Positions 1-6,153 of a DNA stretch of 14,867 bases are shown piece by piece. A program made the position numbers and the translations under genes. This DNA comes from Candidatus Bathyarchaeota archaeon (GTDB lineage: Archaea; Thermoproteota; Bathyarchaeia; TCS64), in the NCBI GenBank assembly GCA_937877765.1, contig CALGBN010000385.1, positions 1 to 14,867 on the forward strand, given 5' to 3'. The notes beneath the pieces are model-generated. The model had not been told where the DNA came from. It did no database searches and worked only from the letters and a program-made list of their open reading frames with translations. Within the stretch, counting starts at the first letter, position 1. Each line of letters starts with the position of its first letter.

Positions 1-189
1 GTTCATTGGTATCAGAATAAAGACTTGGTTCTTAAATTCATAAGTTTCTATTCTAGGCACGGTCATTAAAACAACTACTCAAATCATTAAAACTAGGAAC
101 AGAATACGACGTCTCAAGAGTTATTGTCGATTTTTAGATAACTTTTTTATCTTGTTCCTGTGGTTAAGAGTTGCTGAACCAGATAGGAC

Positions 190-201
190 TATGTATATAT
201 G
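190..201 (+). promoter_or_regulatory. TATA-like promoter upstream of eS19
   Basis: TATGTATATATG lies about 48 bp ahead of the preferred eS19 start at 244. Initiation some 25 bp downstream (near 220) would leave a short leader containing GGGAAG (231-236) as a ribosome binding site. This placement supports the start at 244 over the ATG at 199, which lies inside the TATA element. Inferred from sequence alone. Confidence 0.45.
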
Positions 202-243
202 TCAGTACCTGTAATGGTTCAAACACATCTGGGAAGAAGAAAA

Positions 244-699
244 ATGACAACGGCATACGATGTACCAGCAGACGTACTAATCAACAGTCTCTCTGGTTAC
301 TTGAAAGAGAACATTCGAGAGATCCAGCCCCCTGAATGGGCGGGCTATGTGAAGACTGGGAGCCACGCTGAAAGAGTACCCCAGAACCCCGACTGGTGGT
401 ATGTAAGGAGCGCAAGCATGCTCAGAAAACTATACATAAATGGGCCAGTAGGTGTCAGCAAGCTTAGAAAAGACTACGGCGGAAGAAAGAGGCGTGGCGT
501 AAGACCCGCACACTTCGCAAAAGCTGGCGGTAACATCATCAGGACAATCCTGCAGCAACTAGAGCAGGCAGGTTTAGCGCAGAAAGAGGGAATCAAGGGA
601 AGAACCGTAACAGGAAAAGGCAGAAGCCTACTTGACGCGATGTCAACCCAGCTAAAGCGCGACCTAGACAGAGAAAAACCCGAACTTCAAAATTACTAA
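244..699 (+). CDS. rps19e: 30S ribosomal protein S19e (eS19)
   Basis: Small-subunit ribosomal protein eS19, shared by archaea and eukaryotes and needed for 40S/30S maturation in known systems. The preferred product is 151 aa and begins MTTAYDVPADVLI, matching the usual N-terminus of the family. An in-frame ATG at 199 would add 15 residues that do not resemble eS19 and would overlap the TATA box. Family hallmarks are visible: the PPEWAGYVKTGSHAERVP stretch, DWWYVRSASMLRKLY, then a basic segment with GGRKRRGVRPAHF, and a C-terminal winged-helix-like part ending in GKGRSLLD. Length is normal for archaea. It heads a tight plus-strand cluster, with PDCD5 starting 10 bp after its stop. Confidence 0.96.
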   Translation: MTTAYDVPADVLINSLSGYLKENIREIQPPEWAGYVKTGSHAERVPQNPDWWYVRSASMLRKLYINGPVGVSKLRKDYGGRKRRGVRPAHFAKAGGNIIRTILQQLEQAGLAQKEGIKGRTVTGKGRSLLDAMSTQLKRDLDREKPELQNY

Positions 700-709
700 G
701 TGAAATCAA

Positions 710-1060
710 ATGTCTTCAGACGAGGATCTAGCAGAAATAAGGAAACGCCGAATGGCAGAACTGCAAGCCCAACGTGGGCAGCAAGAGCATGCAGCGGAAG
801 CGCAAGCACAAGCTCAGGCTGAAGCAGAAGCCCAGAAGCAAGCCCTTATGCGCAAGATTCTCACACCTGAAGCACGGCAGAGGCTCCAGAACGTGAAGCT
901 GGTTCGACCAGACTTTGCAGCTCAGATTGAAATACAGCTACTCCAGCTGGCTCAATCTGGGAGAGTACCTTTGCCCATAACCGATGATCTTCTCAGAAAA
1001 TTGCTTGAACAGATACAGAGTCAGCAGACCAAGAGAGACATCAGTATAAGGAGAGTATAA
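710..1060 (+). CDS. PDCD5-family DNA-binding protein
   Basis: A 116-aa protein of the PDCD5/TFAR19 family. In archaea these are small helical nucleic-acid-binding proteins of uncertain cellular role; the eukaryotic homologue is tied to apoptosis and to the chaperonin CCT. The N-terminal third is a highly charged Ala/Gln-rich helix (residues about 5-45, with a run of alternating QA/EA). It is followed by the family core: [19 protein letters not shown] and a compact helical bundle ending [11 protein letters not shown], with a basic tail ([10 protein letters not shown]). Placement between eS19 and eL39 is the standard archaeal order, which supports the call and suggests co-transcription with ribosome genes. 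Confidence 0.95.
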   Translation: MSSDEDLAEIRKRRMAELQAQRGQQEHAAEAQAQAQAEAEAQKQALMRKILTPEARQRLQNVKLVRPDFAAQIEIQLLQLAQSGRVPLPITDDLLRKLLEQIQSQQTKRDISIRRV

Positions 1061-1065
1061 GAAAA

Positions 1066-1224
1066 ATGGCAAGGAACAAACATTTGGCTTACAAGCTACG
1101 TCTTGCGAAAGCAGGCAAGGCGAAGAAATCAGTGCCCGCATGGATTATCGCTAAGACTAAGGGCGAGATCAGGTGGAGCCCACAGAGTAGACGCAACTGG
1201 CGAAACAGGAAACTAAAAGCATAG
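1066..1224 (+). CDS. rpl39e: 50S ribosomal protein L39e (eL39)
   Basis: A 52-aa, very basic protein. It starts MARNKHLAYKLRLAKAGK and has the eL39 signature around residues 24-46 (VPAWIIAKTKGEIRWSPQSR, then RNWRN). eL39 lacks a globular fold and lines the wall of the peptide exit tunnel near its end. Length is typical (50-52 aa). It lies 5 bp after the PDCD5 stop, with GGAGAG inside the end of PDCD5 as a possible ribosome binding site, and is followed by eL31 after 13 bp. No truncation or odd residue is visible. Confidence 0.95.
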   Translation: MARNKHLAYKLRLAKAGKAKKSVPAWIIAKTKGEIRWSPQSRRNWRNRKLKA

Positions 1225-1237
1225 GAGAGAAATACGC

Positions 1238-1495
1238 ATGTCTGAAATGGAAAGAATCTATACAGTGCCTCTGGGAAGAGCTTGGATTGCCCAGAAATTC
1301 CGTAGGGCAGAGAAAGCCATGTTTGTGCTCAGGCAGTTTACTGAGCGCCACATGAAACCCACAGAGATTATCATAGACCCAAGTGTCAATGAGGCTGTCT
1401 GGGCAAGAGGAATCAAGAACCCTCCGAGAAAGATCCGCGTCAAAATGACAAAAGACGGTGACGGTGTAGTAACCGTTGAACTCGCGGAGGCTTAA
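1238..1495 (+). CDS. rpl31e: 50S ribosomal protein L31e (eL31)
   Basis: An 85-aa large-subunit protein of the archaeal/eukaryotic eL31 family, located near the exit of the peptide tunnel. Typical elements are the N-terminal MERIYTVPLGRAW strand, a basic helix with FRRAEKAMFVLRQF, ERHMK followed by a strand ending in DPSVNEAVWARGIKNPPRK, and a C-terminal acidic strand. The GGAGAG in the eL39 stop region is 9 nt ahead of the ATG. Only 2 bp separate its stop from the LX start; in many archaea eIF6 sits in exactly this place, and it is absent here. Confidence 0.95.
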   Translation: MSEMERIYTVPLGRAWIAQKFRRAEKAMFVLRQFTERHMKPTEIIIDPSVNEAVWARGIKNPPRKIRVKMTKDGDGVVTVELAEA

Positions 1496-1497
1496 GG

Positions 1498-1695
1498 ATG
1501 AGTACTAAACTTTACAGGATTCAGGGCGAGATCATGAAGCAGCACTTCTTCGAGCCACTGACATTCAATCTACTAATCTCCGCCGCAAAAGAGGAACATG
1601 CATTGGAGCGTGTTTACGCGGAGCTAGGCAGCCGCCACAGAGCAAAGCGCCACGAGATTACCATCGAAAATGTCTCTGAAGAAGAGGAAGAGTAA
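1498..1695 (+). CDS. rplX: 50S ribosomal protein LX / L18Ae (eL20, short archaeal form)
   Basis: A 65-aa protein matching archaeal LX, which corresponds to one of the two repeated halves of eukaryotic eL20 (formerly L18a). It has the expected strand-helix-strand pattern: KLYRIQGEIMKQHFFEPLTF, then a helix with EEHALERVYAELGSRHRAKR, then HEITIENV and an acidic tail. GGAGG lies about 8 nt upstream of the ATG, inside the end of eL31. The single-domain length is normal for archaea. Prefoldin alpha starts 1 bp after its stop. Confidence 0.92.
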   Translation: MSTKLYRIQGEIMKQHFFEPLTFNLLISAAKEEHALERVYAELGSRHRAKRHEITIENVSEEEEE

Positions 1696-1696
1696 G

Positions 1697-2149
1697 ATGT
1701 CTCAAGGTCTTCAGCAGAAAGAGAACCAGTTAAGGCAGCTGGTGACCGAGATGCGGATGATGGAGGGTACGGTTAACACTCTTCAGCAGAGGCTTCAAGT
1801 TGTACTAGCTTCGGTCTCCGAGCTACGAGTAGCAAAACAATCACTAGAAGACCTGAAAAACATCAAATCAGGAAACAACCTCCTCGTACCCGTAGGAGGA
1901 GCAGCTTTTATCAACGCCACCTTAGGTGAACTGGATAAAATAGTCATGGGAATAGGCGCTGATGTATCGGTCGAGATGACCTATGAGGACGCTCTTAAGG
2001 ACGTAAATGAGCGACTAGAAGAGATGGAGAAAGCCCAAGGCTCGATAGATCAACAGCTTGGCCAGATAATGGCTCAACTTGAATCTCATCAAGCAATGGC
2101 AGAGAACTTATCCACCAATATTCAGCAAGGGGTTCAGGGATCCATCTAA
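1697..2149 (+). CDS. pfdA: Prefoldin subunit alpha
   Basis: Alpha subunit of prefoldin, the hexameric (two alpha, four beta) co-chaperone that captures unfolded proteins in coiled-coil tentacles and passes them to the thermosome. The protein is about 150 aa: a long N-terminal coiled coil (about residues 1-50, rich in Q, E, R and L heptads), a central beta-hairpin region with NNLLVPVGGAAFINATLGEL, and a C-terminal coiled coil. The chosen ATG (1697) directly follows the LX stop. An in-frame ATG at 1670 would overlap LX and add nine basic residues, which is less likely. Its stop overlaps the FtsY start by one base (TAATG). Confidence 0.93.
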   Translation: MSQGLQQKENQLRQLVTEMRMMEGTVNTLQQRLQVVLASVSELRVAKQSLEDLKNIKSGNNLLVPVGGAAFINATLGELDKIVMGIGADVSVEMTYEDALKDVNERLEEMEKAQGSIDQQLGQIMAQLESHQAMAENLSTNIQQGVQGSI

Positions 2150-3057
2150 TGTTCGAAAAGCTCAGAAACGGACTCAAAGGCATCGTAAAAAAAATTAGTA
2201 ACACCGGTTTTACAGAGAAAGACCTCGAACCCATTCTATGGGACCTACAGATGCAACTGATTGGAAACGATGTAAGCGTCGAGGTAGCTGAAAAAGTATG
2301 TACAGAGCTTAAGGAACGTTTGATCGGATCAGAGGCTCCAAGATTTGGTGATAAGAGTGATGTTGTTGAGATTGCACTAAAGGAATCTCTTGAAACAGTA
2401 ATGAACGGAGAATCTCGACTGGACCTTTTAGAAAAAGTAGCAGAGTCCAAGAAACAAGGTGAACCTTACAGTATTATGTTTGTCGGGATAAACGGTACAG
2501 GTAAAACTACTACAATCGCGAAAGTAACCCATCTTTTACAGAAAAACGGATATAGCGTAGTACTAGCATCAGGCGACACCTATAGAGCTGGAGCAATAGA
2601 ACAGCTAGAAGAACACGGAAGAAGACTAGGAGTACGAGTAATTCGCCACAAATACGGTTCAGACGCAGCAGCGGTAGGCTATGATGCAATTGAACATGCC
2701 CGCGCGCAAGGAATCGATGTAGTATTGATTGATACTGCTGGTCGTATGCAGACAAACCGAAACCTAATGGATGAACTCCAGAAAGTAAAACGAGTCGTTC
2801 AGCCAAAACTCACAATAATGATACTTGACAGCCTCATCGGAAACGATGCAACAGAACAAGCCATGACCTTCAACAAACACATCGGATTCGACGCAGCGAT
2901 AATAACAAAGATAGATGCGGACGCTAAAGGCGGTAGTAGCCTCAGTGTATCATATCTCACAGGAAAACCTGTGTTATTTGTAGGTGTAGGACAGGGGTAT
3001 GATGATCTACAGCCCTTCAATGTGGAGTGGTTCGCAGATAAACTCCTCCAAAATTAG
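2149..3057 (+). CDS. ftsY: Signal recognition particle receptor FtsY
   Basis: GTPase that docks SRP-ribosome complexes at the membrane and hands them to the Sec translocon. The 302-aa protein has an N domain (about 1-100) and a complete G domain: P-loop GINGTGKT (113-120), DTYRAGAIEQL (143-153), DTAGR (195-199), TKID specificity motif (253-256), and the GVGQGYDDLQPF closing motif (279-290). FtsY and SRP54 (Ffh) are paralogues; the absence of a C-terminal methionine-rich M domain, the GQGYDDLQPF ending and the lack of a bacterial-style long acidic A domain fit archaeal FtsY. It overlaps prefoldin alpha by one base and precedes SecE, so two parts of one secretion pathway are adjacent. Confidence 0.96.
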   Translation: MFEKLRNGLKGIVKKISNTGFTEKDLEPILWDLQMQLIGNDVSVEVAEKVCTELKERLIGSEAPRFGDKSDVVEIALKESLETVMNGESRLDLLEKVAESKKQGEPYSIMFVGINGTGKTTTIAKVTHLLQKNGYSVVLASGDTYRAGAIEQLEEHGRRLGVRVIRHKYGSDAAAVGYDAIEHARAQGIDVVLIDTAGRMQTNRNLMDELQKVKRVVQPKLTIMILDSLIGNDATEQAMTFNKHIGFDAAIITKIDADAKGGSSLSVSYLTGKPVLFVGVGQGYDDLQPFNVEWFADKLLQN

Positions 3058-3098
3058 TAAACTTTAACTAGGATTTATGGTTCGATAGGGTGAATAAT

Positions 3099-3269
3099 AT
3101 GGGACTTAACGATTTTTTCCAATCAGCAGACAGGCTTCTGCGAACACTGAGTAGACCAGACTGGAAGACCTACTGGATGAGCATCAAGATAGTCTTTGCT
3201 GGAATTGGCTTAATGGGAGCCATCGGATATATCGTAAAGCTCCTCGCGGCGGTTATCACGCCTAGTTAA
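3099..3269 (+). CDS. secE: Preprotein translocase subunit SecE / Sec61-gamma
   Basis: A 56-aa tail-anchored-type subunit that clamps SecY in the protein-conducting channel. It has an amphipathic N-terminal helix (NDFFQSADRLLRTLSRPDW), the characteristic PDWKTYWMSIKIV junction, and a single transmembrane helix (about 31-54). GGGTGA sits about 8 nt ahead of the ATG. It follows FtsY by 41 bp. In most archaea Spt5 follows directly; here 313 bp and an antisense ORF intervene. Confidence 0.92.
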   Translation: MGLNDFFQSADRLLRTLSRPDWKTYWMSIKIVFAGIGLMGAIGYIVKLLAAVITPS

Positions 3270-3285
3270 AAGAAATTTATTTCTT
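3270..3285. terminator. Possible bidirectional terminator between convergent ends
   Basis: A perfect inverted repeat, AAGAAAT-TT-ATTTCTT, lies exactly between the secE stop and the stop of the opposing small ORF. It is AT-rich and weak as a hairpin, but A/T tracts on both strands at converging gene ends fit archaeal termination. Inferred from position and sequence only. Confidence 0.3.
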
Positions 3286-3445
3286 AGTTTTCCTTGTTGT
3301 AAGGATATTTCACATAGAATAGGTACATTAGTAATACGAGGAATCCTCCTGCAACAAGTGCAACTTCCTCGAACTCCAAGAACAGTATTGATGTGTCATG
3401 CTGCTGCGCTGCGACAAATGATAGTATTGATGATATTAGTCCCAT
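3284..3445 (-). CDS. Small hypothetical membrane protein between secE and spt5
   Basis: I do not recognise this protein. From the ATG at 3445 it is 53 aa; an ATG at 3472 would give 62 aa. It has a short hydrophobic N-terminus (MGLISSILSFVAA), a polar stretch (QQHDTSILFLEFEE) and one clear transmembrane helix (VALVAGGFLVLLMYLFYV) followed by a basic KYPYNKEN tail. A TATA-like CATATTAAAC (3478-3487, minus strand) would start transcription near 3457, and GTGA precedes the ATG at 3445, which favours the shorter form. It is antisense to a block of conserved housekeeping genes. Size and single anchor recall translocon accessory subunits, but there is no sequence match to SecG or Sec61-beta that I can see. 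It may also be a chance ORF. Confidence 0.5.
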   Translation of the reverse strand: MGLISSILSFVAAQQHDTSILFLEFEEVALVAGGFLVLLMYLFYVKYPYNKEN

Positions 3446-3477
3446 GTTTTTCACTAGCCACATACAATCCATATGGT

Positions 3478-3487
3478 GTTTAATATG
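3478..3487 (-). promoter_or_regulatory. TATA-like element for the small antisense ORF
   Basis: Read on the minus strand this is CATATTAAAC, centred about 38 bp ahead of the ATG at 3445. A start site near 3457 would give a leader of about a dozen bases. Support is positional only. Confidence 0.3.
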
Positions 3488-3533
3488 TTTTCCCAGTTTC
3501 TCGAAGCAGTAATTCGTTCATCGTTTTAGGAAT

Positions 3534-3541
3534 CTTAATAT
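3534..3541 (+). promoter_or_regulatory. TATA-like promoter for spt5-L11
   Basis: CTTAATAT lies about 45 bp ahead of the spt5 start, so transcription could begin near 3565 with a leader of under 20 nt. The insertion between secE and spt5 makes a separate promoter here necessary or at least likely. Confidence 0.35.
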
Positions 3542-3582
3542 CTACGCGCTTGATAATGCTTGGTGCATCGGGCGTGGTCTAG

Positions 3583-4050
3583 TTGTCCGAAAGAAGTATA
3601 AGAACATCCCTTTACGCGGTAAAAGTTACGAATGGTCAGGAGAGGACCGTAGCCTTAATGTTAGCTGATAAAGCCAAGGTTGAAGGCTCACCGATTCAGG
3701 CTATTCTAGCTCCAGCTGAGCTAAGGGGTTACGTTATCATTGAAGCCCAGACCCCTCACATTGTTGATGAACTCATCCGAGGGATGAGACACACACGTGA
3801 AAGGGTTCAGGGAACCATCAGTCCGGACGAAGTAGACCATTACATAGAAACCAAGCCGGTTGTAGAAGGCTTAGAAGAAGGAACACTGGTCGAGGTAATC
3901 GCCGGTCCCTTCAAGGGAATGCAGGCAAGAGTTGTCCGCGTGGAGTCCTCAAAAGAGGAGGTCACCATCGAGATACTTGAGGCTGCCTTCACGTTGCCTA
4001 TCACAGTCCACGCTGACTATGTCCGAGAACTCAAAGGAATAGAAGAATAA
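3583..4050 (+). CDS. spt5: Transcription elongation factor Spt5 (NusG family)
   Basis: A 155-aa NusG/Spt5 protein that bridges the RNA polymerase clamp with Spt4 and raises processivity. The NGN domain covers roughly residues 8-90 (LYAVKVTNGQERTVALMLADK, then GYVIIEAQTP). A single KOW domain follows at about 98-150 (EGTLVEVIAGPFKGMQARVV). The start is TTG; an in-frame TAG sits immediately upstream, so no earlier start is possible. The stop overlaps the uL11 start by one base (TAATG), implying translational coupling. The spt5-L11-L1-L10 order is the conserved archaeal arrangement. Confidence 0.94.
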   Translation: MSERSIRTSLYAVKVTNGQERTVALMLADKAKVEGSPIQAILAPAELRGYVIIEAQTPHIVDELIRGMRHTRERVQGTISPDEVDHYIETKPVVEGLEEGTLVEVIAGPFKGMQARVVRVESSKEEVTIEILEAAFTLPITVHADYVRELKGIEE

Positions 4051-4538
4051 TGGTAGAGAAGACTTTCAACTTCATCGTCAACGGCGGAAAAGCCACCGGT
4101 GGACCTCCCATCGGACCAGCACTTGGCCCAATGGGCGTTAACATCATGGCTATCGTCAACGACATAAACGCACAGACAGGGGAATACGATGGACTACCAG
4201 TACCAGTAGACGTAACCATTGACACAGACACCAGGGAGTTCAGCGTCAAGGTCGGCATGCTAACAACATTCGCACTGATCAGTCAAGCCGCTGGCTTGGA
4301 TAAAGGATCAGGAGAACCCAATACCAAGTTCGTGGCAGACATCAGCTTTGATCAGCTGATTGGAATAGCCAAGAAGAAACGGGCGGGGATCTATGCAGCT
4401 ACGCTAAAGACAGCTGTACGTGAAGTACTTGGTACATGCCAGAGCGCCGGTGTAACAGTCGATGGTAATCCCGCAAAAGAGGTTCAGGAAGCAATCAAGG
4501 CTGGAGAATATGACTCACAGCTCGTTGAGGCTGAATAA
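4050..4538 (+). CDS. rpl11: 50S ribosomal protein L11 (uL11)
   Basis: A 162-aa protein of the GTPase-associated centre at the base of the ribosomal stalk. The N-terminal domain carries the family motif GGPPIGPALGPMGVNI (about residues 17-32). The C-terminal RNA-binding domain includes ISFDQLIGIAKKK and the TAVREVLGTCQSAGVTVDG stretch. Length is normal for archaea. It is coupled to Spt5 by the TAATG overlap and separated from uL1 by 42 bp that contain a TATA-like element. Confidence 0.96.
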   Translation: MVEKTFNFIVNGGKATGGPPIGPALGPMGVNIMAIVNDINAQTGEYDGLPVPVDVTIDTDTREFSVKVGMLTTFALISQAAGLDKGSGEPNTKFVADISFDQLIGIAKKKRAGIYAATLKTAVREVLGTCQSAGVTVDGNPAKEVQEAIKAGEYDSQLVEAE

Positions 4539-4540
4539 AC

Positions 4541-4550
4541 CTTTAAAAAT
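4541..4550 (+). promoter_or_regulatory. TATA-like promoter ahead of uL1
   Basis: CTTTAAAAAT lies in the 42-bp gap between uL11 and uL1, about 40 bp before the TTG start, with a GAGAGG ribosome binding site at about 4566-4572. In Methanococcus the L1-L10-L12 genes form their own transcription unit under translational control by L1; whether L1 does so here cannot be seen. Confidence 0.4.
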
Positions 4551-4580
4551 GATACCATGTGAGAAAGAGAGGAATCTAAA

Positions 4581-5225
4581 TTGTCACTCCCGACAGAACA
4601 AATTATAAACGCAATCGAAAAGGCAAGAGAGGCATCGCCAGAACGAAATTTCGAGCAGAGCTTTGACCTTGCCATAAACCTACGGGAGCTCGACATGAAT
4701 AGGCCTGACAACAGAGTAAACATCCGTTTCCAGCTACCTAACGGTATAGGAAAAAGGAAGGTACTCGTGTTCGCCTCAGGCGACCTCGCGCTGAGAGCAA
4801 GGAGGGCAGGAGCGGACGAAGTAGTAGAGCCCGCAGAACTTGATCAGCTTGCGACGGACAAAAAAGCAGCTAAGAAAAAGCTTGCACCATATGACTCGTT
4901 CGTCGCTGAGGCACCGATGATGCCAACAGTAGGTCGCGTAGCAGGACCAATCTTGGGACCCAGGGGAAAGATGCCCACTCCTGTACCGCCACAGGCACCC
5001 ATAGACGAGATATTAGAACGCGAGCGCCGTACAATAATACTCAGAAGCAGGGACAAAGCGTTTGTCCACTGTATAGTAGGAAAGGAGGGAATGAGCGACG
5101 AGGAGGTCGCCCAGAACATCGAGACAGTCGTTAGGAACCTGACGGCTGCCACGAAGAGAGGCTTTGCGAACATCAAGACGATGTACTTGAAGCTGACCAT
5201 GGGTGACAGCGTCAAGCTCGTATAG
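4581..5225 (+). CDS. rpl1: 50S ribosomal protein L1 (uL1)
   Basis: A 214-aa mobile L1-stalk protein that contacts E-site tRNA. It starts with TTG and has a good GAGAGG ahead of it. Two-domain L1 features are visible: the N-terminal strand with LAINLRELDMNRPDNRVN, the inserted domain with KVLVFASGDLALRARRAGADEV, and the strictly conserved hinge GPILGPRGKMPTPVP (about residues 119-133), then VGKEGMSDEEVAQNI and the TKRGFANIKTMYLKLTMG ending. uL10 starts 9 bp after its stop. Confidence 0.96.
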   Translation: MSLPTEQIINAIEKAREASPERNFEQSFDLAINLRELDMNRPDNRVNIRFQLPNGIGKRKVLVFASGDLALRARRAGADEVVEPAELDQLATDKKAAKKKLAPYDSFVAEAPMMPTVGRVAGPILGPRGKMPTPVPPQAPIDEILERERRTIILRSRDKAFVHCIVGKEGMSDEEVAQNIETVVRNLTAATKRGFANIKTMYLKLTMGDSVKLV

Positions 5226-5234
5226 GTGAATATC

Positions 5235-6095
5235 ATGAGTAGCCACATTCCATCCGAGAAATACGAGACCGTTCAGGAAACAGTCGAGCTAATCAATCAA
5301 TATGAGATAATCGCAGCCGCAGACCTCAATAAAGTAAGCAGCTCAATGCTACAGGACATGAGGAAGCAGCTTCGTGGCAGACACAAGTTCAAGGTAGTAA
5401 AGAACACCTTGATGCGGATCAGTATGGAGGAAGCCGGAAAAGAGGGAACACAAGATTTCATTGACTCAGTCAGTGGACCAAACGTGTTCCTATTCACAAA
5501 CGGCAATCCATTCAGGATCGCCATGGAGCTAGACGCCAACAAAGTCAAGGTATTCGCCAAGGCAGGGGATATCGCCATGAACGATATCGTCATGAGCGCA
5601 GGTAACACTGGGCTAAGCCCCGGACCCCTCATCGGGAAATTCGGTGTTCTTGGCGTAAGAACAAGAATTGAGGCAGGCAACATCTGGATAGCACAAGACA
5701 CAACCGTATGCAAGAAAGGTGAAGAGATCAGCGAAGACCTCGCGGACCTTCTCCAGCGTATGGGTGTAAGAGCATCCGAGATGGGGCTAAGCATTAAGGC
5801 AGTCTACGAGAAAGGCGATGTACTACTAGGTGAAGACCTGATACTAGACATCGACGAGTACAAGACTCAGCTAGAGCAGGCAATTGGTGGAGCATTCCAG
5901 GTAGCCGTCGAGGCAGCCTATGTGACTCCAGAAACACTACCCACCATCATAGCGAAGGCAGTGCAGCAGGCACGTTCAGTAGCTGTGGAGGCGGAGTGGC
6001 CAACACCTCAGACTATTGAGTTATTGATTGCCAAGGCTAATGCAGAAGCCAGAGGACTCGCCAGCAAGGTTGGCGAGAAGATGGCGGACGCTTAA
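5235..6095 (+). CDS. rpl10: 50S ribosomal protein L10 / acidic stalk protein P0 (uL10), without C-terminal tail
   Basis: Stalk base protein that anchors P1/L12 dimers. The preferred ATG at 5235 has AGGTGA about 8 nt upstream and gives 286 aa; a GTG at 5226 adds three residues. The rRNA-binding N-domain shows LQDMRKQLRGRHKFKVVKNTL (too long to quote further), and SPGPLIGKFGVLGVRTRIEA lies in the middle. The C-terminal helix has a 26-residue period (near residues 220, 246 and 272) with A-x-x-VAVEA...TP-x-T...IIAKA copies, as expected for L12-dimer docking. It ends at KVGEKMADA. The acidic tail and terminal LGxLF motif usual in archaeal P0 are missing, and no P1/L12 gene follows. Archaeal P0 is generally longer, 310-340 aa. 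Confidence 0.95.
   Translation: MSSHIPSEKYETVQETVELINQYEIIAAADLNKVSSSMLQDMRKQLRGRHKFKVVKNTLMRISMEEAGKEGTQDFIDSVSGPNVFLFTNGNPFRIAMELDANKVKVFAKAGDIAMNDIVMSAGNTGLSPGPLIGKFGVLGVRTRIEAGNIWIAQDTTVCKKGEEISEDLADLLQRMGVRASEMGLSIKAVYEKGDVLLGEDLILDIDEYKTQLEQAIGGAFQVAVEAAYVTPETLPTIIAKAVQQARSVAVEAEWPTPQTIELLIAKANAEARGLASKVGEKMADA
5889..6092 (+). repeat. 26-residue helical repeats in the P0 stalk-binding helix
   Basis: Within the uL10 gene, AFQVAVEAAYVTPET and ARSVAVEAEWPTPQT are spaced exactly 26 residues apart, and a third, shortened copy (ARGLASKV) follows after another 26. In archaea such segments each bind one dimer of P1/L12. The third copy runs into the protein's end. Confidence 0.7.
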
Positions 6096-6100
6096 ACCAA

Positions 6101-6117
6101 TTTTATTTTTTTCTTTG
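6101..6117 (+). terminator. T-rich terminator after uL10
   Basis: Sequence TTTTATTTTTTTCTTTG begins 5 bp after the uL10 stop. Oligo-T tracts without a strong hairpin are the usual archaeal terminator. It closes the L1-L10 unit, arguing that no stalk gene was simply missed downstream. Confidence 0.6.
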
Positions 6118-6118
6118 T

Positions 6119-6130
6119 TAAATAATATAT
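6119..6130 (+). promoter_or_regulatory. TATA-like promoter of the phosphoesterase gene
   Basis: TAAATAATATAT lies about 29 bp from its centre to the GTG at 6154, so the transcript would begin at or just before the start codon (leaderless). This placement is a reason to choose GTG 6154 as the start. Confidence 0.5.
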
Positions 6131-6153
6131 CTGGTTCTTACTGTATACTAGGT

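Noticed and set aside
1..69. Open plus-strand frame from the left edge ending at TAA 67-69 (22 codons)
   Set aside because: Too short to recognise as the end of a gene and with no supporting motif; 1-189 otherwise shows no gene, only a weak GGAACA/TGTTCC inverted pair.
199..243. Earlier ATG for eS19 giving a 15-residue extension
   Set aside because: The extra residues do not resemble eS19, the ATG overlaps the TATA element, and the ATG at 244 has a better ribosome binding site.
1995..2450. Long antisense frame over prefoldin alpha and FtsY
   Set aside because: It is the shadow of two strongly conserved genes, Ser/Leu-rich with no domain pattern.
2995..3012. Box C-like ATGATGA that could mark a C/D guide RNA
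   Set aside because: It lies in the FtsY coding region and no matching D, C' and D' boxes occur at the right spacing.
3560..3600. tRNA-like D-arm sequence (GCGTGGTCTAGTTG) just before and at the spt5 start
   Set aside because: No T-loop box (GGTTCGAA-type) or acceptor-stem pairing follows within tRNA distance, and the bases run into the Spt5 coding region.
4844..5794. Antisense frames over uL1 and uL10
   Set aside because: Overlap conserved ribosomal protein genes completely, and show no family motif or promoter.
6028..6153. Longer N-terminus of the phosphoesterase reaching into uL10
   Set aside because: It would be out of frame with, and overlap, the conserved end of uL10; the GTG at 6154 fits the TATA spacing and the family's usual N-terminus.
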